Origin: Streptomyces spectabilis
Lineage (GTDB): Bacteria > Actinomycetota > Actinomycetes > Streptomycetales > Streptomycetaceae
Reading direction: 5' to 3'
DNA length: 64,000 nucleotides
NCBI RefSeq assembly: GCF_008704795.1
Contig: NZ_CP023690.1
Location: forward strand, 9,558,501-9,622,500
The position numbers and the translations under genes are program-made. Below are positions 1-7,734 of this stretch, piece by piece (the first letter of the stretch is position 1; each line of letters starts with the position of its first letter). Below the pieces are notes generated by a model. That model was not told the origin of the DNA and ran no database searches. It saw only the letters and a program-made list of their open reading frames with translations.

Positions 1-965
1 ATGTCGCGGCCGCCCGGATCCGCACCGGCCGCGGTGAGCCGCTGCCAGAGCAGCGGCCGCAGCAGATCCAGGAGCGCCGCGACATCCGGGATGCGGACGT
101 AGTACTGCTCCGCCTGCTCGCGCGGTTCGGGCTCCAGGAACTCCTGCCAGGCGGTGGCGGTCACCGTGCCCGCCCGGTCGACGACGCGCACCCGGCCGTC
201 GGGGACCAGGGCGGCGACACCGCGCAGCAGCTCCCGGGCCGCCGCCTCGTCACGCGCTGCGGCCTCGGCGAGGAGCACATCGCCGTCCGGGGGTGTGGTG
301 CGCCCGGCGGCGACGACGGCGCCGTCGCGCTCAAGGACCCGCAGGTCGCTCGCCTCGTGCTCAAGGAGCCACCGCCAGCAGGCGGCCGAGTGCGGCATCG
401 CCACGTCGAACCGCTCCTGGGCCGCGTCCTGCAGGGCCGCCACGGCGGGGATGTCGTCCGGCCCGGCGGCGCGCAGGGCGGGCGTCCCCTCGCCGGGCGG
501 AGGCGTGCGCACGGCCAGGGCCTGCGGGATGTCGATGGCGTACTCATAGCCGAACCGGCGGTAGAAGTACGGGATCCCGATCATCGCCTGGACGACGTGT
601 CCCCGCGCGGCGGAGCGGTCGTGCGCCCAGCCCATCAGCGCCCGCACGAGCCCGCGCCCCTCGTACTCCTTGGCGGTGGCGACCAGTTCGACCTGGCCGG
701 CGGGGAGCCGGACGCCGCCGACGCGGAGGTCCTCGTCGAGGAGCGTCGCGGTGGAGACGACCCGGTCGCCGTCGACGACCACGGCGCAGGCGGACCACCC
801 GGCCTCCGGGTCCTCGACCACGAGGCGGTGGTCGAGGGCGTCGGCCGGTTCACCCCGCCCGGCAAGGAGCGCGCCGATCTGATCGAGGTCCGCGGGGCGG
901 GCCTCTCGCAGCACGAGCCCGCCGGGCAGCGGAACGGGAGCGGGAGGGGGCACGATCGTCTTCAC
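1..965 (-). CDS. GNAT N-acetyltransferase, 3' end outside the window
   Basis: The frame is open from GTG at 965 to the window edge, so the C-terminus is missing. An N-terminal GNAT fold is visible: a beta strand VELVATAKEYEGRGL followed by a helix (acetyl-CoA loop region) and the signature PYFYRRFGYEY near residue 130. A second acetyltransferase-like segment follows (LRVLERDGAVVAAGR), as in two-domain GNAT proteins of the Eis type, but I cannot assign a substrate. It starts only 7 bp after the stop of the ATP-grasp gene, so the two are probably cotranscribed. Family is secure; function is not. Confidence 0.85.
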   Translation of the reverse strand, partial: MKTIVPPPAPVPLPGGLVLREARPADLDQIGALLAGRGEPADALDHRLVVEDPEAGWSACAVVVDGDRVVSTATLLDEDLRVGGVRLPAGQVELVATAKEYEGRGLVRALMGWAHDRSAARGHVVQAMIGIPYFYRRFGYEYAIDIPQALAVRTPPPGEGTPALRAAGPDDIPAVAALQDAAQERFDVAMPHSAACWRWLLEHEASDLRVLERDGAVVAAGRTTPPDGDVLLAEAAARDEAAARELLRGVAALVPDGRVRVVDRAGTVTATAWQEFLEPEPREQAEQYYVRIPDVAALLDLLRPLLWQRLTAAGADPGGRD

Positions 966-972
966 CGCCGGA

Positions 973-1959
973 CTATCGCAGCGCCCGAACCTGGTCGTCC
1001 ATCGATTTTCCCCCGGCACCTTCGCTCCTGGCGGCCAGACGACGGTTCACACAGGCGGTGATGGCGGGGACGACCGCGTCCATCGCCGGGCGCCAGCCCG
1101 GGACGGCGTTGACCTCGCAGACGGTGTAGGTGTCTTCGGAGGCGAACAGCAGGTCCACCCCGGCGATGTCCAGGCCCAGGGCGCGGGCCGCGTCCACCGC
1201 GAGCGCCTCCGCGCGCGGGTAGCGCCCCCGGCACAGCGCGGCGGAGCCGCCCTTCGCGATGTTGGCGGTGAGGCCGCCGTTGTCGGAGGTGTGCAGGACG
1301 GCGTCCACCGGCTCGCCGTCCACCACGATGACGCGCAGGGTACGGCCGTGGGAGTGCGCCACATGCTCCTGGAACAGGAACGGGACGTCCTGCTGGAGGC
1401 TGCCCGCCACCGCGCGCAGCATCCGGGCGTCGGGAGCGAGGAACACCTGCGTGCCCTTGCAGCCGCTGACGGTCTTCACCACGCACGCCCCCTCCGTGCC
1501 GAGGCTGCGGACGACCCCTTCGAGCGGCGCGGTGGCGTAGGAGAGGGTGTCGGGCACCGGAAGGCCCGCCAGGGCGAGTTCTTGCAGCTGCCAGATCTTG
1601 TTGCGGCTGTTGAGGTGGGCGCCGACGCCGTTGACGAGGATGCTGCCCATGCGCTCCAGGTGCCGCAGTAGGGTCACCTCGCGGTCGTCGCGCATGGGCC
1701 CCGCCACCTGGCGTACGCACACCACGTCGGGAGCGGGCAGTTCCGCGCCGCCGAGGGTGCGCAGGACCAGGCGGCCGCCCTGGACGCCGAAGAGCAGCTC
1801 GTCGGTGTGCCACACCGCGAAACGCTCGCCGTGGGCGTCCGCGAGGGCGTCGGCGAGTTCACGCGTGGACCTGCGCAGCGCGGTGGGCTGCTGCCGCACC
1901 AGCATCCATACGCGCGCGGGCGCCGCGATCACCGGGCGGGTACGGTCCTGTGGCTGCAC
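973..1959 (-). CDS. RimK-type ATP-grasp ligase
   Basis: A 328-residue protein with the ATP-grasp layout. An N-terminal pre-ATP domain (WMLVRQQPTALRRS) is followed by NSRNKIWQLQELALAGLPVPDT, typical of RimK/glutathione synthase-like ligases. Next come the ATP-binding strand and glycine loop ACVVKTVSGCKGTQV, and the metal-binding end YTVCEVNAVPGWR. Such enzymes join a carboxylate to an amine through an acyl phosphate; the substrate cannot be read here. I chose GTG 1959 because AGGAG lies about 7 bases upstream; the frame stays open upstream but reads as non-coding. It forms a likely operon with the downstream GNAT. I looked for a short precursor peptide in 1960-2175 and saw none. Confidence 0.85.
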   Translation of the reverse strand: MQPQDRTRPVIAAPARVWMLVRQQPTALRRSTRELADALADAHGERFAVWHTDELLFGVQGGRLVLRTLGGAELPAPDVVCVRQVAGPMRDDREVTLLRHLERMGSILVNGVGAHLNSRNKIWQLQELALAGLPVPDTLSYATAPLEGVVRSLGTEGACVVKTVSGCKGTQVFLAPDARMLRAVAGSLQQDVPFLFQEHVAHSHGRTLRVIVVDGEPVDAVLHTSDNGGLTANIAKGGSAALCRGRYPRAEALAVDAARALGLDIAGVDLLFASEDTYTVCEVNAVPGWRPAMDAVVPAITACVNRRLAARSEGAGGKSMDDQVRALR

Positions 1960-2175
1960 ACTGGCTCCTCGTCTCGACGCCGCCCTGGTGAGCGGCGGAT
2001 CGGAAGGGGCCAGTCTCACAGAAGGACCGGCGACCGGCGGCCGGGCACCGGCGGTATGGCCGGGTCGCGACCGGGGCGCCGCGGCGGCGGACCGGGCCGG
2101 TCGGGCGTGGTGGAGCGGCCGTGCCGCCGGAAAACCGGTTGACCGAGATGCGGCGACAGGGGCTAGATTCCCCGC

Positions 2176-3282
2176 ATGGCCGACGTTCAGGGCACATATG
2201 ATGATCTGTTCACCGCCGTCCCCGAAGCCCTCGCGGCGCTTCTCGACTCGGGGGACGCGGGAGCCTCGGCAGCCGTCTTCGTGGACGGCGAGCCGGTGGT
2301 CGACGTCTGGGGCGGCTTCACCGACGCGGCCCGTACGACTCCCTGGCAGGGTGACACCCTCGTCAACTCCTGGTCGGTCACCAAGACGATGACGGCGCTG
2401 TGCGCCCTGATCCTGGCCGACCGCGGCGAGCTCGACCTGGAGGCGCCGGTCGCACGGTACTGGCCGGAGTTCGCGGCGGCGGGCAAGGAGGCCGTCCTCG
2501 TCCGGCACCTGCTCGCGCACACCGCGGGCCTGCCCGACTGGGAGGGCCCGGTCGACGAGCTGTACGACTGGCAGGCGGCCACGGCACGCCTGGCCGCGCA
2601 GGCGCCGCGCTGGGAGCCGGGCACCGCCGCCGGATACCACTCGCTCACCCAGGGGTTCCTGGTCGGCGAGGTCGTGCGCCGGATCACCGGGCGCGGCCCC
2701 GGCGGGTTCTTCGCCGATGAGGTGGCCGGGCCGCTGGGCGCGGACTTCCACCTGGGTCTTCCCGCCGAGCACGACGGACGGGTCGCGCTCACCGTGCCGC
2801 CGCTGTCCCGGGACGAGGACTACGCGGCGAGCGCGCCGGGCCCCGGCTCGGCCCCGTCGGCCGCGACCGCGATCCGGGTACGCGACGGCAACAGCGTCGC
2901 CTGGCGGCGTGCGGAGATCCCCGCCGCGAGCGGATTCGGCAACGCCCGCTCGGTCGCGCTCGTCCAGTCGGTCCTCGCGTGCGGGGGAGCGGTGGGCGAG
3001 GTGCGGCTGCTCTCGAAGGCGGGCTGCGACCGCGCGTGGGAGGAGCAGTTCCACGGCGAGGACCGCGTCCTGGGCACCTCGGTGCGGTACGGCATGGGCT
3101 ACGGCCTGTTCGGCACCACCTACGGCTGGGGCGGCTGGGGCGGTTCCCTCGTGATGGTCGAGCCCGACGCCCGCATGGCGGTGGCCTACGTGACGAACCA
3201 GATGCGCGGCCCCGAAGACGACAACCGGGGCCTGGAAGTCGTGATGGCCGCCTACGACGGGCTCATGGGCCTGCGCGCCTGA
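2176..3282 (+). CDS. Serine hydrolase of the class C beta-lactamase/esterase family
   Basis: A 368-residue protein without signal peptide. The SxxK motif is SVTK (Ser67-Lys70) and the second catalytic element is Tyr154 in GYHS, as in EstB-type esterases and D-alanyl-D-alanine carboxypeptidase-like hydrolases. The C-terminal GWGGWGGS segment corresponds to the third active-site strand. It is probably a cytoplasmic esterase or amidase; a true beta-lactamase role is unlikely because it lacks an export signal. It is divergent from the ATP-grasp gene across about 215 bp, where an 8-bp palindrome AACCGGTT lies near 2133. Confidence 0.85.
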   Translation: MADVQGTYDDLFTAVPEALAALLDSGDAGASAAVFVDGEPVVDVWGGFTDAARTTPWQGDTLVNSWSVTKTMTALCALILADRGELDLEAPVARYWPEFAAAGKEAVLVRHLLAHTAGLPDWEGPVDELYDWQAATARLAAQAPRWEPGTAAGYHSLTQGFLVGEVVRRITGRGPGGFFADEVAGPLGADFHLGLPAEHDGRVALTVPPLSRDEDYAASAPGPGSAPSAATAIRVRDGNSVAWRRAEIPAASGFGNARSVALVQSVLACGGAVGEVRLLSKAGCDRAWEEQFHGEDRVLGTSVRYGMGYGLFGTTYGWGGWGGSLVMVEPDARMAVAYVTNQMRGPEDDNRGLEVVMAAYDGLMGLRA

Positions 3283-3299
3283 CCCCGAGGGTGGGCGCG

Positions 3300-3815
3300 C
3301 TACGTCCGCGATTCCCGGGTGAGCCGGTCGAGTTGCCTGTCGATCACCACGTCGATGGGGAAGCGGGGCGGACGCTCGGCACCGCGGTCGCTCATGTCCA
3401 CGGTGAGGGATCCCACGCGCACCCAGGTGTGGTGGTCGACCAGCGCGGTGCCGTCCGGCCCTGTCGAACTCAGATCGAGGGTGACCGCTTCGTCACCGAA
3501 CGCCGCCGTTCTCACCTGGGATATCCGGGAGTTGAGCCTGCCCTCCGAGGTCTGCCCCACCAGCGTCCCGCAGCTCTTGAGCCCGTCCGTCAGCTTCTGG
3601 AACCGCTCGGCGGCCCCGGCGCCCGCGTACGAGGCCAGCCAGGTGCGACCGCCCCAGCGCGTGCCCTTCCACCAGAAGTCCTGGATCACTGACGTGGACG
3701 CGTGGTGCGCGACGAGCGCGTCGAACACGTCCTGGCAGCCCCGGCCCGGCACCCTCACCCGCGGGTCGTAGCGGGGCACGGGCCCCTGCACCGTGCTGCG
3801 CTCGGCCTGCGGCAC
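3300..3815 (-). CDS. Unknown protein, probably a secreted or lipoprotein gene that has lost its 5' end
   Basis: The 171 residues from GTG 3815 look like a soluble extracytoplasmic domain (two cysteines, Trp-rich centre DFWWKGTRWGGRTW). This resembles actinobacterial PknH-like sensor domains or lipoproteins, but the family is not certain. The open frame continues upstream to a TAG at 3897-3899 and would encode CLPGSAGGG and LKSLLLRDADVP, which reads like the start of a mature lipoprotein beginning at its lipid-bearing cysteine. No signal peptide and no ATG/GTG/TTG exist before that stop. I therefore suspect a 5'-truncated gene. It is convergent with the serine hydrolase, 17 bp away. Confidence 0.55.
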   Translation of the reverse strand: MPQAERSTVQGPVPRYDPRVRVPGRGCQDVFDALVAHHASTSVIQDFWWKGTRWGGRTWLASYAGAGAAERFQKLTDGLKSCGTLVGQTSEGRLNSRISQVRTAAFGDEAVTLDLSSTGPDGTALVDHHTWVRVGSLTVDMSDRGAERPPRFPIDVVIDRQLDRLTRESRT

Positions 3816-3971
3816 GTCCGCGTCCCGGAGCAGGAGGGACTTCAGCTCGCCCGCCGCGAGCGGCCGGGCCCCGCCTCCGGCCGAGCCGGGCAGGCACTAC
3901 GGCCCGATGGCGTGATCGAGCCACCCCGGCCCTGCCGCGAGACGCGCGGAAGTTGCTGCGAGGATCGCGGC

Positions 3972-4694
3972 ATGACAGCTGAGACCGCGTACCACGGTGA
4001 GATGGGCGAGCAGTTCGCCGCGCAGGCCACGGACAGCGTGTACCACGCGTACACCGATCGCCCGGCGATGCTCGAACTGGCCGGTGATGTGCGGGGGCTG
4101 CGGGTCCTCGACCTCGGATGCGGGGGCGGGCACTACGCCGCCGCGTTCCTGGAGCGGGGAGCCGCGCACGTCACCGGTGTCGAGGGGAGCCAGTCCCTGC
4201 TGGCGGCCGCGCGGGAGCGGGTCGGTGAGCGTGCCGTGCTGCGCCGGCACGACCTGGAGGAGCCGCTGGACTTCCTGCGGGACGAGGTGTTCGACGTGGT
4301 CGTGATGGCCCTCGTCCTCCACCACGTCGAGGCGCGCGAGCAGTTGCTCGCCGAAGTGCGGCGCGTGCTGCGGCCGGGTGGCACCCTGCTGGTCTCCACG
4401 ACCCACCCGACCAGCGACTGGACGTACTTCGGCGGGTCCTACTTCGCGGACGACCGGGTGGAGCTGCCGTTCGGTGACGGGTTCACCCTCACGTACCGGC
4501 GGATGACCCTCGAGGTCTTCCTCGGCGAACTGCTCGGCGCGGGCTTCCTGGTGGAGAAGCTCGTCGAGCCGAGAGCCATGGAGGAGGCCCGGAGGGTCGA
4601 TCCGCGCCGGTACGACAAGACCCACCGCCAGCCGCTGTTCCTGGCCGTGAGGCTGCGCCGGCCGTGCAGGCACCCCCGCGCTGAGCGGCCGTGA
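3972..4694 (+). CDS. Class I SAM-dependent methyltransferase
   Basis: A 240-residue protein with the standard Rossmann motifs: motif I VLDLGCGGGHYA near residue 42, the acidic loop VTGVEGS, motif III-like VVVMALVLHHV, and the post-motif LRPGGTLLVS. This matches the UbiE/Methyltransf_11 group of small-molecule methyltransferases. The substrate is not indicated by context: neighbours are an unknown gene and a RidA protein on the other strand. The start is the ATG at 3972, just inside a longer open frame whose upstream part has no coding character. Confidence 0.85.
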   Translation: MTAETAYHGEMGEQFAAQATDSVYHAYTDRPAMLELAGDVRGLRVLDLGCGGGHYAAAFLERGAAHVTGVEGSQSLLAAARERVGERAVLRRHDLEEPLDFLRDEVFDVVVMALVLHHVEAREQLLAEVRRVLRPGGTLLVSTTHPTSDWTYFGGSYFADDRVELPFGDGFTLTYRRMTLEVFLGELLGAGFLVEKLVEPRAMEEARRVDPRRYDKTHRQPLFLAVRLRRPCRHPRAERP

Positions 4695-4711
4695 CGGCCG
4701 CGGCGCATCGG

Positions 4712-5122
4712 CTAGCCGACGGGGCGGACGGCGACCGCGTCGACCTCGAAGAGCATGCCCGGCAGCGCGAGCGAGGCGACCCCGCTGAGCGTCTGCGCCG
4801 GGAGGCGGTCCCCGAAGTGGGCGTGGAGCGTCTTGCCGAGGTCGCCGAGCTTGTCGACGTCGTGGTCCACGATGTACGTGCCGAGACGCACGACGTGCTC
4901 GAAGCCGAGACCCACCCCTTCCAGGGCCGATCTCAGCCGCTCGAAGGCCAGCTCGACCTGGGCGGCGAAGTCACCGGGCACCGGGGCGCCGGTGGCGTCG
5001 GAGGCGTACTGGCCGCCGATGAAGACGAGTTCGCCGGGCGCCGATGCGGCGTGGCTGTAACCGAAGGGGGCCGGGTCGTGGAGCGTGTCGGGGTTGGTGA
5101 GGGTGCGGGCGTCGTTCGTCAT
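4712..5122 (-). CDS. RidA family (YjgF/YER057c/UK114) deaminase-like protein
   Basis: A 136-residue RidA-fold protein. The conserved strand LVFIGGQYASDATG, the helix FERLRSALEGVGLGFEHVV, the segment RLGTYIVD and the ending LFEVDAVAV follow the family. RidA proteins hydrolyse reactive enamine/imine intermediates or related metabolites. The start ATG 5122 has an AGGA site 8-12 bases upstream. A palindrome at 5210-5226 lies upstream and could be its operator. Confidence 0.85.
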   Translation of the reverse strand: MTNDARTLTNPDTLHDPAPFGYSHAASAPGELVFIGGQYASDATGAPVPGDFAAQVELAFERLRSALEGVGLGFEHVVRLGTYIVDHDVDKLGDLGKTLHAHFGDRLPAQTLSGVASLALPGMLFEVDAVAVRPVG

Positions 5123-5177
5123 GTCCTGGCGATCCTTTGCGATGTGCGGCCGCCACGCGGTGCGAGGGCGGCACTGG

Positions 5178-5200
5178 TGGGGAGCCGGTCCGGCTCCCCA
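5178..5200. terminator. Perfect 11-bp inverted repeat, probable terminator of the gene ending at 5278
   Basis: TGGGGAGCCGG and CCGGCTCCCCA are perfect reverse complements around a single T, which would give a stem with a small loop of the central bases. It lies 78 bp past the stop of the minus-strand coiled-coil gene and before the ridA start. Streptomyces terminators often lack a U-tract, so this is a reasonable terminator, but it could also be a dyad bound by a protein. Confidence 0.5.
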
Positions 5201-5209
5201 ACTGCTTGA

Positions 5210-5226
5210 ACGTTCTATGAGAACGT
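5210..5226. promoter_or_regulatory. Palindrome ACGTTC-N5-GAACGT upstream of ridA
   Basis: Perfect 6-bp arms separated by TATGA, about 88 bases before the RidA start codon. Arm length and spacing fit a dimeric TetR- or MarR-type operator. No such regulator is adjacent, so the cognate protein would be encoded elsewhere. Confidence 0.4.
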
Positions 5227-5277
5227 CCCGTGCCGTTCCTCGCATTCCGCTGGACAGAACAATCTTCGGACCGGACG

Positions 5278-5892
5278 TCAGTCCTTCGACTCCGGCTTCT
5301 CGGCGGCCGCCGCGCCCTCGTCGGACTTCTCCGCCTGCTCCGTGGCGTCGGGCGTGCTGTAGAAGACGGAGTTCTTCTGCCGGGTGCGCTGGGCCTGGCC
5401 CTTGGCGACCAGCTTCTCCAGCGTGGTGCGCACGACCGTGGTCTTGATGGTGCGATCCGGGTGGCCCTGGGTGAGCGCGGTCGTCACCTCGGCCGCCGAG
5501 CGCGGTTCGGCCTGCTGACCCAGGTGGGTCCGCACCAGCTCGATGAGGGTGGGACCTTCGGTGGACTTGGGCTGCGGCTTGGCCTTGGCGGCGGCCGCGG
5601 CCTTCTTGCGCACGGTGCGCTTGGCGCGGGGTGCGGACTCACGGGGCGCGGGGACCCGTGCCGTGCGGGACGCACCGGCCTGCCGGACGGCGCCCGAGGG
5701 CCCGTCGTCCAGCAGTTGCTGCATCTTCAGGAGCAGCTCGCGGTCGTGCTGCAGGCCGCGCAACTGCTCCTGCAAGGACTGCACTTCGGTTCCGATACGT
5801 TCCTGCTCGGTGGCATTGCGCTCAAGGTCGGTCGCCAGTTGCGTGGCGTACTGACTCTCGAGTCCGGTCGGTGTGGTGAGGGCGTCAGACAT
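5278..5892 (-). CDS. Coiled-coil protein with C-terminal winged-helix-like domain
   Basis: A 204-residue protein. Residues about 10-65 form a long charged helix likely to make a coiled coil (ERIGTEVQSLQEQLRGLQ). A basic Ala/Lys/Pro linker follows (KRTVRKKAAAAAKAKP). Residues about 115-180 look like a winged helix (TLIELVRTHLGQQ, then RTTLEKLVAKGQAQRT), and the tail is acidic. It may be a DNA-binding regulator or nucleoid-type protein. ATG 5892 was chosen because GGAGAG sits 9 bases upstream; an in-frame GTG three codons earlier overlaps that site. Confidence 0.7.
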   Translation of the reverse strand: MSDALTTPTGLESQYATQLATDLERNATEQERIGTEVQSLQEQLRGLQHDRELLLKMQQLLDDGPSGAVRQAGASRTARVPAPRESAPRAKRTVRKKAAAAAKAKPQPKSTEGPTLIELVRTHLGQQAEPRSAAEVTTALTQGHPDRTIKTTVVRTTLEKLVAKGQAQRTRQKNSVFYSTPDATEQAEKSDEGAAAAEKPESKD

Positions 5893-6280
5893 GACGTCCA
5901 CCTCTCCTGAGTGCGAACGGGGTGTCGGCGGATCCTACCCGCATGTTTCTCGCCATGATCCTGCTTAGTCGGCGAGACTTGCTCTGGCGACACGTTGCGC
6001 GGGGTTCATCAGCGTGACACCACATGGGCCACCACGACACCGGTCACCAGGTGCGGCAGGCAGGACATGGCTCCTTCTCTACCCAAGGGCGGCCTGTGTA
6101 CCCAAGTCGCGCGGTCGCAGTCCGGGTTGGGACGTCGTACTCCGCGGGGTGGCGAGCGCGCCCGCGCGGTTGACTTCGCGCGGACGGGACGCGACCGGCA
6201 CCGGGCCGATGCGCCGAGTCCGCCGATGACAGGACCGAAGTCCCCTTCCGGGCGCGGCCCTCCTGGGAGATGATCGCGTG
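5893..6280. other. 388-bp intergenic region without a recognisable gene
   Basis: This lies between divergent genes and must contain both promoters. Short open frames on both strands lack coding character and good ribosome sites. I see no clear dyad, riboswitch or sigma consensus that I would defend. Confidence 0.5.
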
Positions 6281-6970
6281 ATGAGCGAGATCATTCTGAT
6301 GTCGGATCCGAGGGTCGCCGCGATACCCGTCACCGAGTGCGGCGAACAGCTCGTCAACGTACGGACCGACGGCGGTCTGCGCGTCGACGACCGGCAGCGG
6401 GACCCGGACGACGGCTTCGCCCACCTGCGGCCCGCGGACGCCTTCGCCCAACTGCGCGCAGGCGTCCTGGAGCGCCTACTGAAGGCCCAGTCGCTGCTCC
6501 CGCCCGAGGTGCGGCTGCTGTTCGTCGAGGGATACCGGCCGCTCGCGCTGCAGCGCGCGTACTTCGAGGAGTACACCGACGAACTGCGGGCGCTGCACCC
6601 CGACTGGCCCGCCGAGCGGCTCCACGCGGCGGCGAGCCGGTACGTGTCGCCGCCGGAGATCTCCCCGCACAGCGCGGGCGCGGCCGTCGACCTCACCCTG
6701 GCCGACGCCGACGGACGCGAACTGGACCTGGGCACCCGCATGAACGCGGACCCCGAGGAGAGCGAGGGCGCCTGCTACACCGACGCCCTCAACATCAGCG
6801 CCCGGGCCCGCGCCCACCGGGAGCTGCTCGGCTCGGTGCTCACCGCCGCGGGCCTGGTGAACTACCCCACCGAGTGGTGGCACTGGTCCTACGGCGACCG
6901 CTACTGGGCCCTGCTCACCGGCGCGGACGCGGCCCGCTACGGTCCGACGGAACACACCTCGACGGCCTGA
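6281..6970 (+). CDS. D-alanyl-D-alanine dipeptidase (VanX type, peptidase M15D)
   Basis: A 229-residue zinc peptidase. Both VanX signatures are intact: SxHxxGxAxD as SPHSAGAAVDL (His130, Asp137) and ExxH as EWWHW (Glu198, His201), plus the catalytic Arg region VEGYRPL. It hydrolyses D-Ala-D-Ala. In glycopeptide resistance VanX acts with VanH and VanA, but neither is nearby, so a role in peptidoglycan recycling is equally likely. The start is ATG 6281, with GGGAG upstream; the preceding GTG is part of the same spacer. Confidence 0.9.
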   Translation: MSEIILMSDPRVAAIPVTECGEQLVNVRTDGGLRVDDRQRDPDDGFAHLRPADAFAQLRAGVLERLLKAQSLLPPEVRLLFVEGYRPLALQRAYFEEYTDELRALHPDWPAERLHAAASRYVSPPEISPHSAGAAVDLTLADADGRELDLGTRMNADPEESEGACYTDALNISARARAHRELLGSVLTAAGLVNYPTEWWHWSYGDRYWALLTGADAARYGPTEHTSTA

Positions 6971-7032
6971 ACGCAGCCTCACAACGGGGGCCGCCCACCA
7001 CGTTCAGGGCCCCCACCAGCGAAGATGTGCTC

Positions 7033-7734
7033 ATGACTGAGGCAACTGAGCACCGTCGCACGGTCCTGGTCGTCGAGGACGACCCGGGCGTGCGCAGCAC
7101 CCTGGACCAACTGCTGCGCTTCGAGGGCTACCGCGTCCTGCCGGCCCCCGACGGACTGCGCGGGCTCGCCCTGATCGAGGAGGAGGGCCCCGATCTGGCG
7201 GTGGTGGACGTGGTGATGCCGGGCCTGGACGGACTGGCGCTCTGCCGGATGCTGCGCAGGCGCGGCGACCGCCTCCCCGTGCTCGTGCTCACCGCCCGGG
7301 ACCAGATCGGCGACCGCGTCGCCGGGCTCGACGCCGGGGCCGACGACTACCTCGCGAAGCCCTTCGCCACCGAGGAACTCCTCGCGCGCATCCGCGCGTT
7401 GCTGCGCCGCACCGATCCTCCCGCGGCCGCCGCTGAGCTCCTGGCCGTCGGTGACCTCACCCTGGACCCCGCCACCCGCCAGGCCCACCGGGGACCCCAC
7501 CCGCTCGACCTGACCAAGACCGAGTTCGACGTCCTGGAACTGCTGTTGAACAACCCGGGGGTCGTGCTCACCCGCACCCAGATCTATGAGCGGATATGGG
7601 GCTACGACTTCGACACCACGTCGCGCTCCCTCGACGTCTACATCGGCTATCTGCGCCGCAAGACCGAACGCGACGGCGCCCCACGGGTCATCCACACCGT
7701 GCGCAACGTCGGCTACACCGTCAGGTCGGCGTGA
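7033..7734 (+). CDS. OmpR/PhoB-type response regulator
   Basis: A 233-residue protein. The receiver domain (residues about 10-125) has the phosphoacceptor Asp59 in VVDVVMPG, the acidic pair VVEDD and the conserved Lys in LAKPF. The C-terminal winged helix (residues about 135-230) has the typical LTKTEFDVLELL and GYTVRS ending. It overlaps the sensor kinase start by one base (TGATG), so the two form a coupled two-component operon, possibly also with the dipeptidase 60 bp upstream. Confidence 0.92.
   Translation: MTEATEHRRTVLVVEDDPGVRSTLDQLLRFEGYRVLPAPDGLRGLALIEEEGPDLAVVDVVMPGLDGLALCRMLRRRGDRLPVLVLTARDQIGDRVAGLDAGADDYLAKPFATEELLARIRALLRRTDPPAAAAELLAVGDLTLDPATRQAHRGPHPLDLTKTEFDVLELLLNNPGVVLTRTQIYERIWGYDFDTTSRSLDVYIGYLRRKTERDGAPRVIHTVRNVGYTVRSA

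Noticed and set aside
1960..2175. Precursor peptide for an ATP-grasp-modified RiPP
   Set aside because: I translated the gap upstream of the ATP-grasp gene and found no short frame with a ribosome site and repeated Thr/Glu/Asp core.
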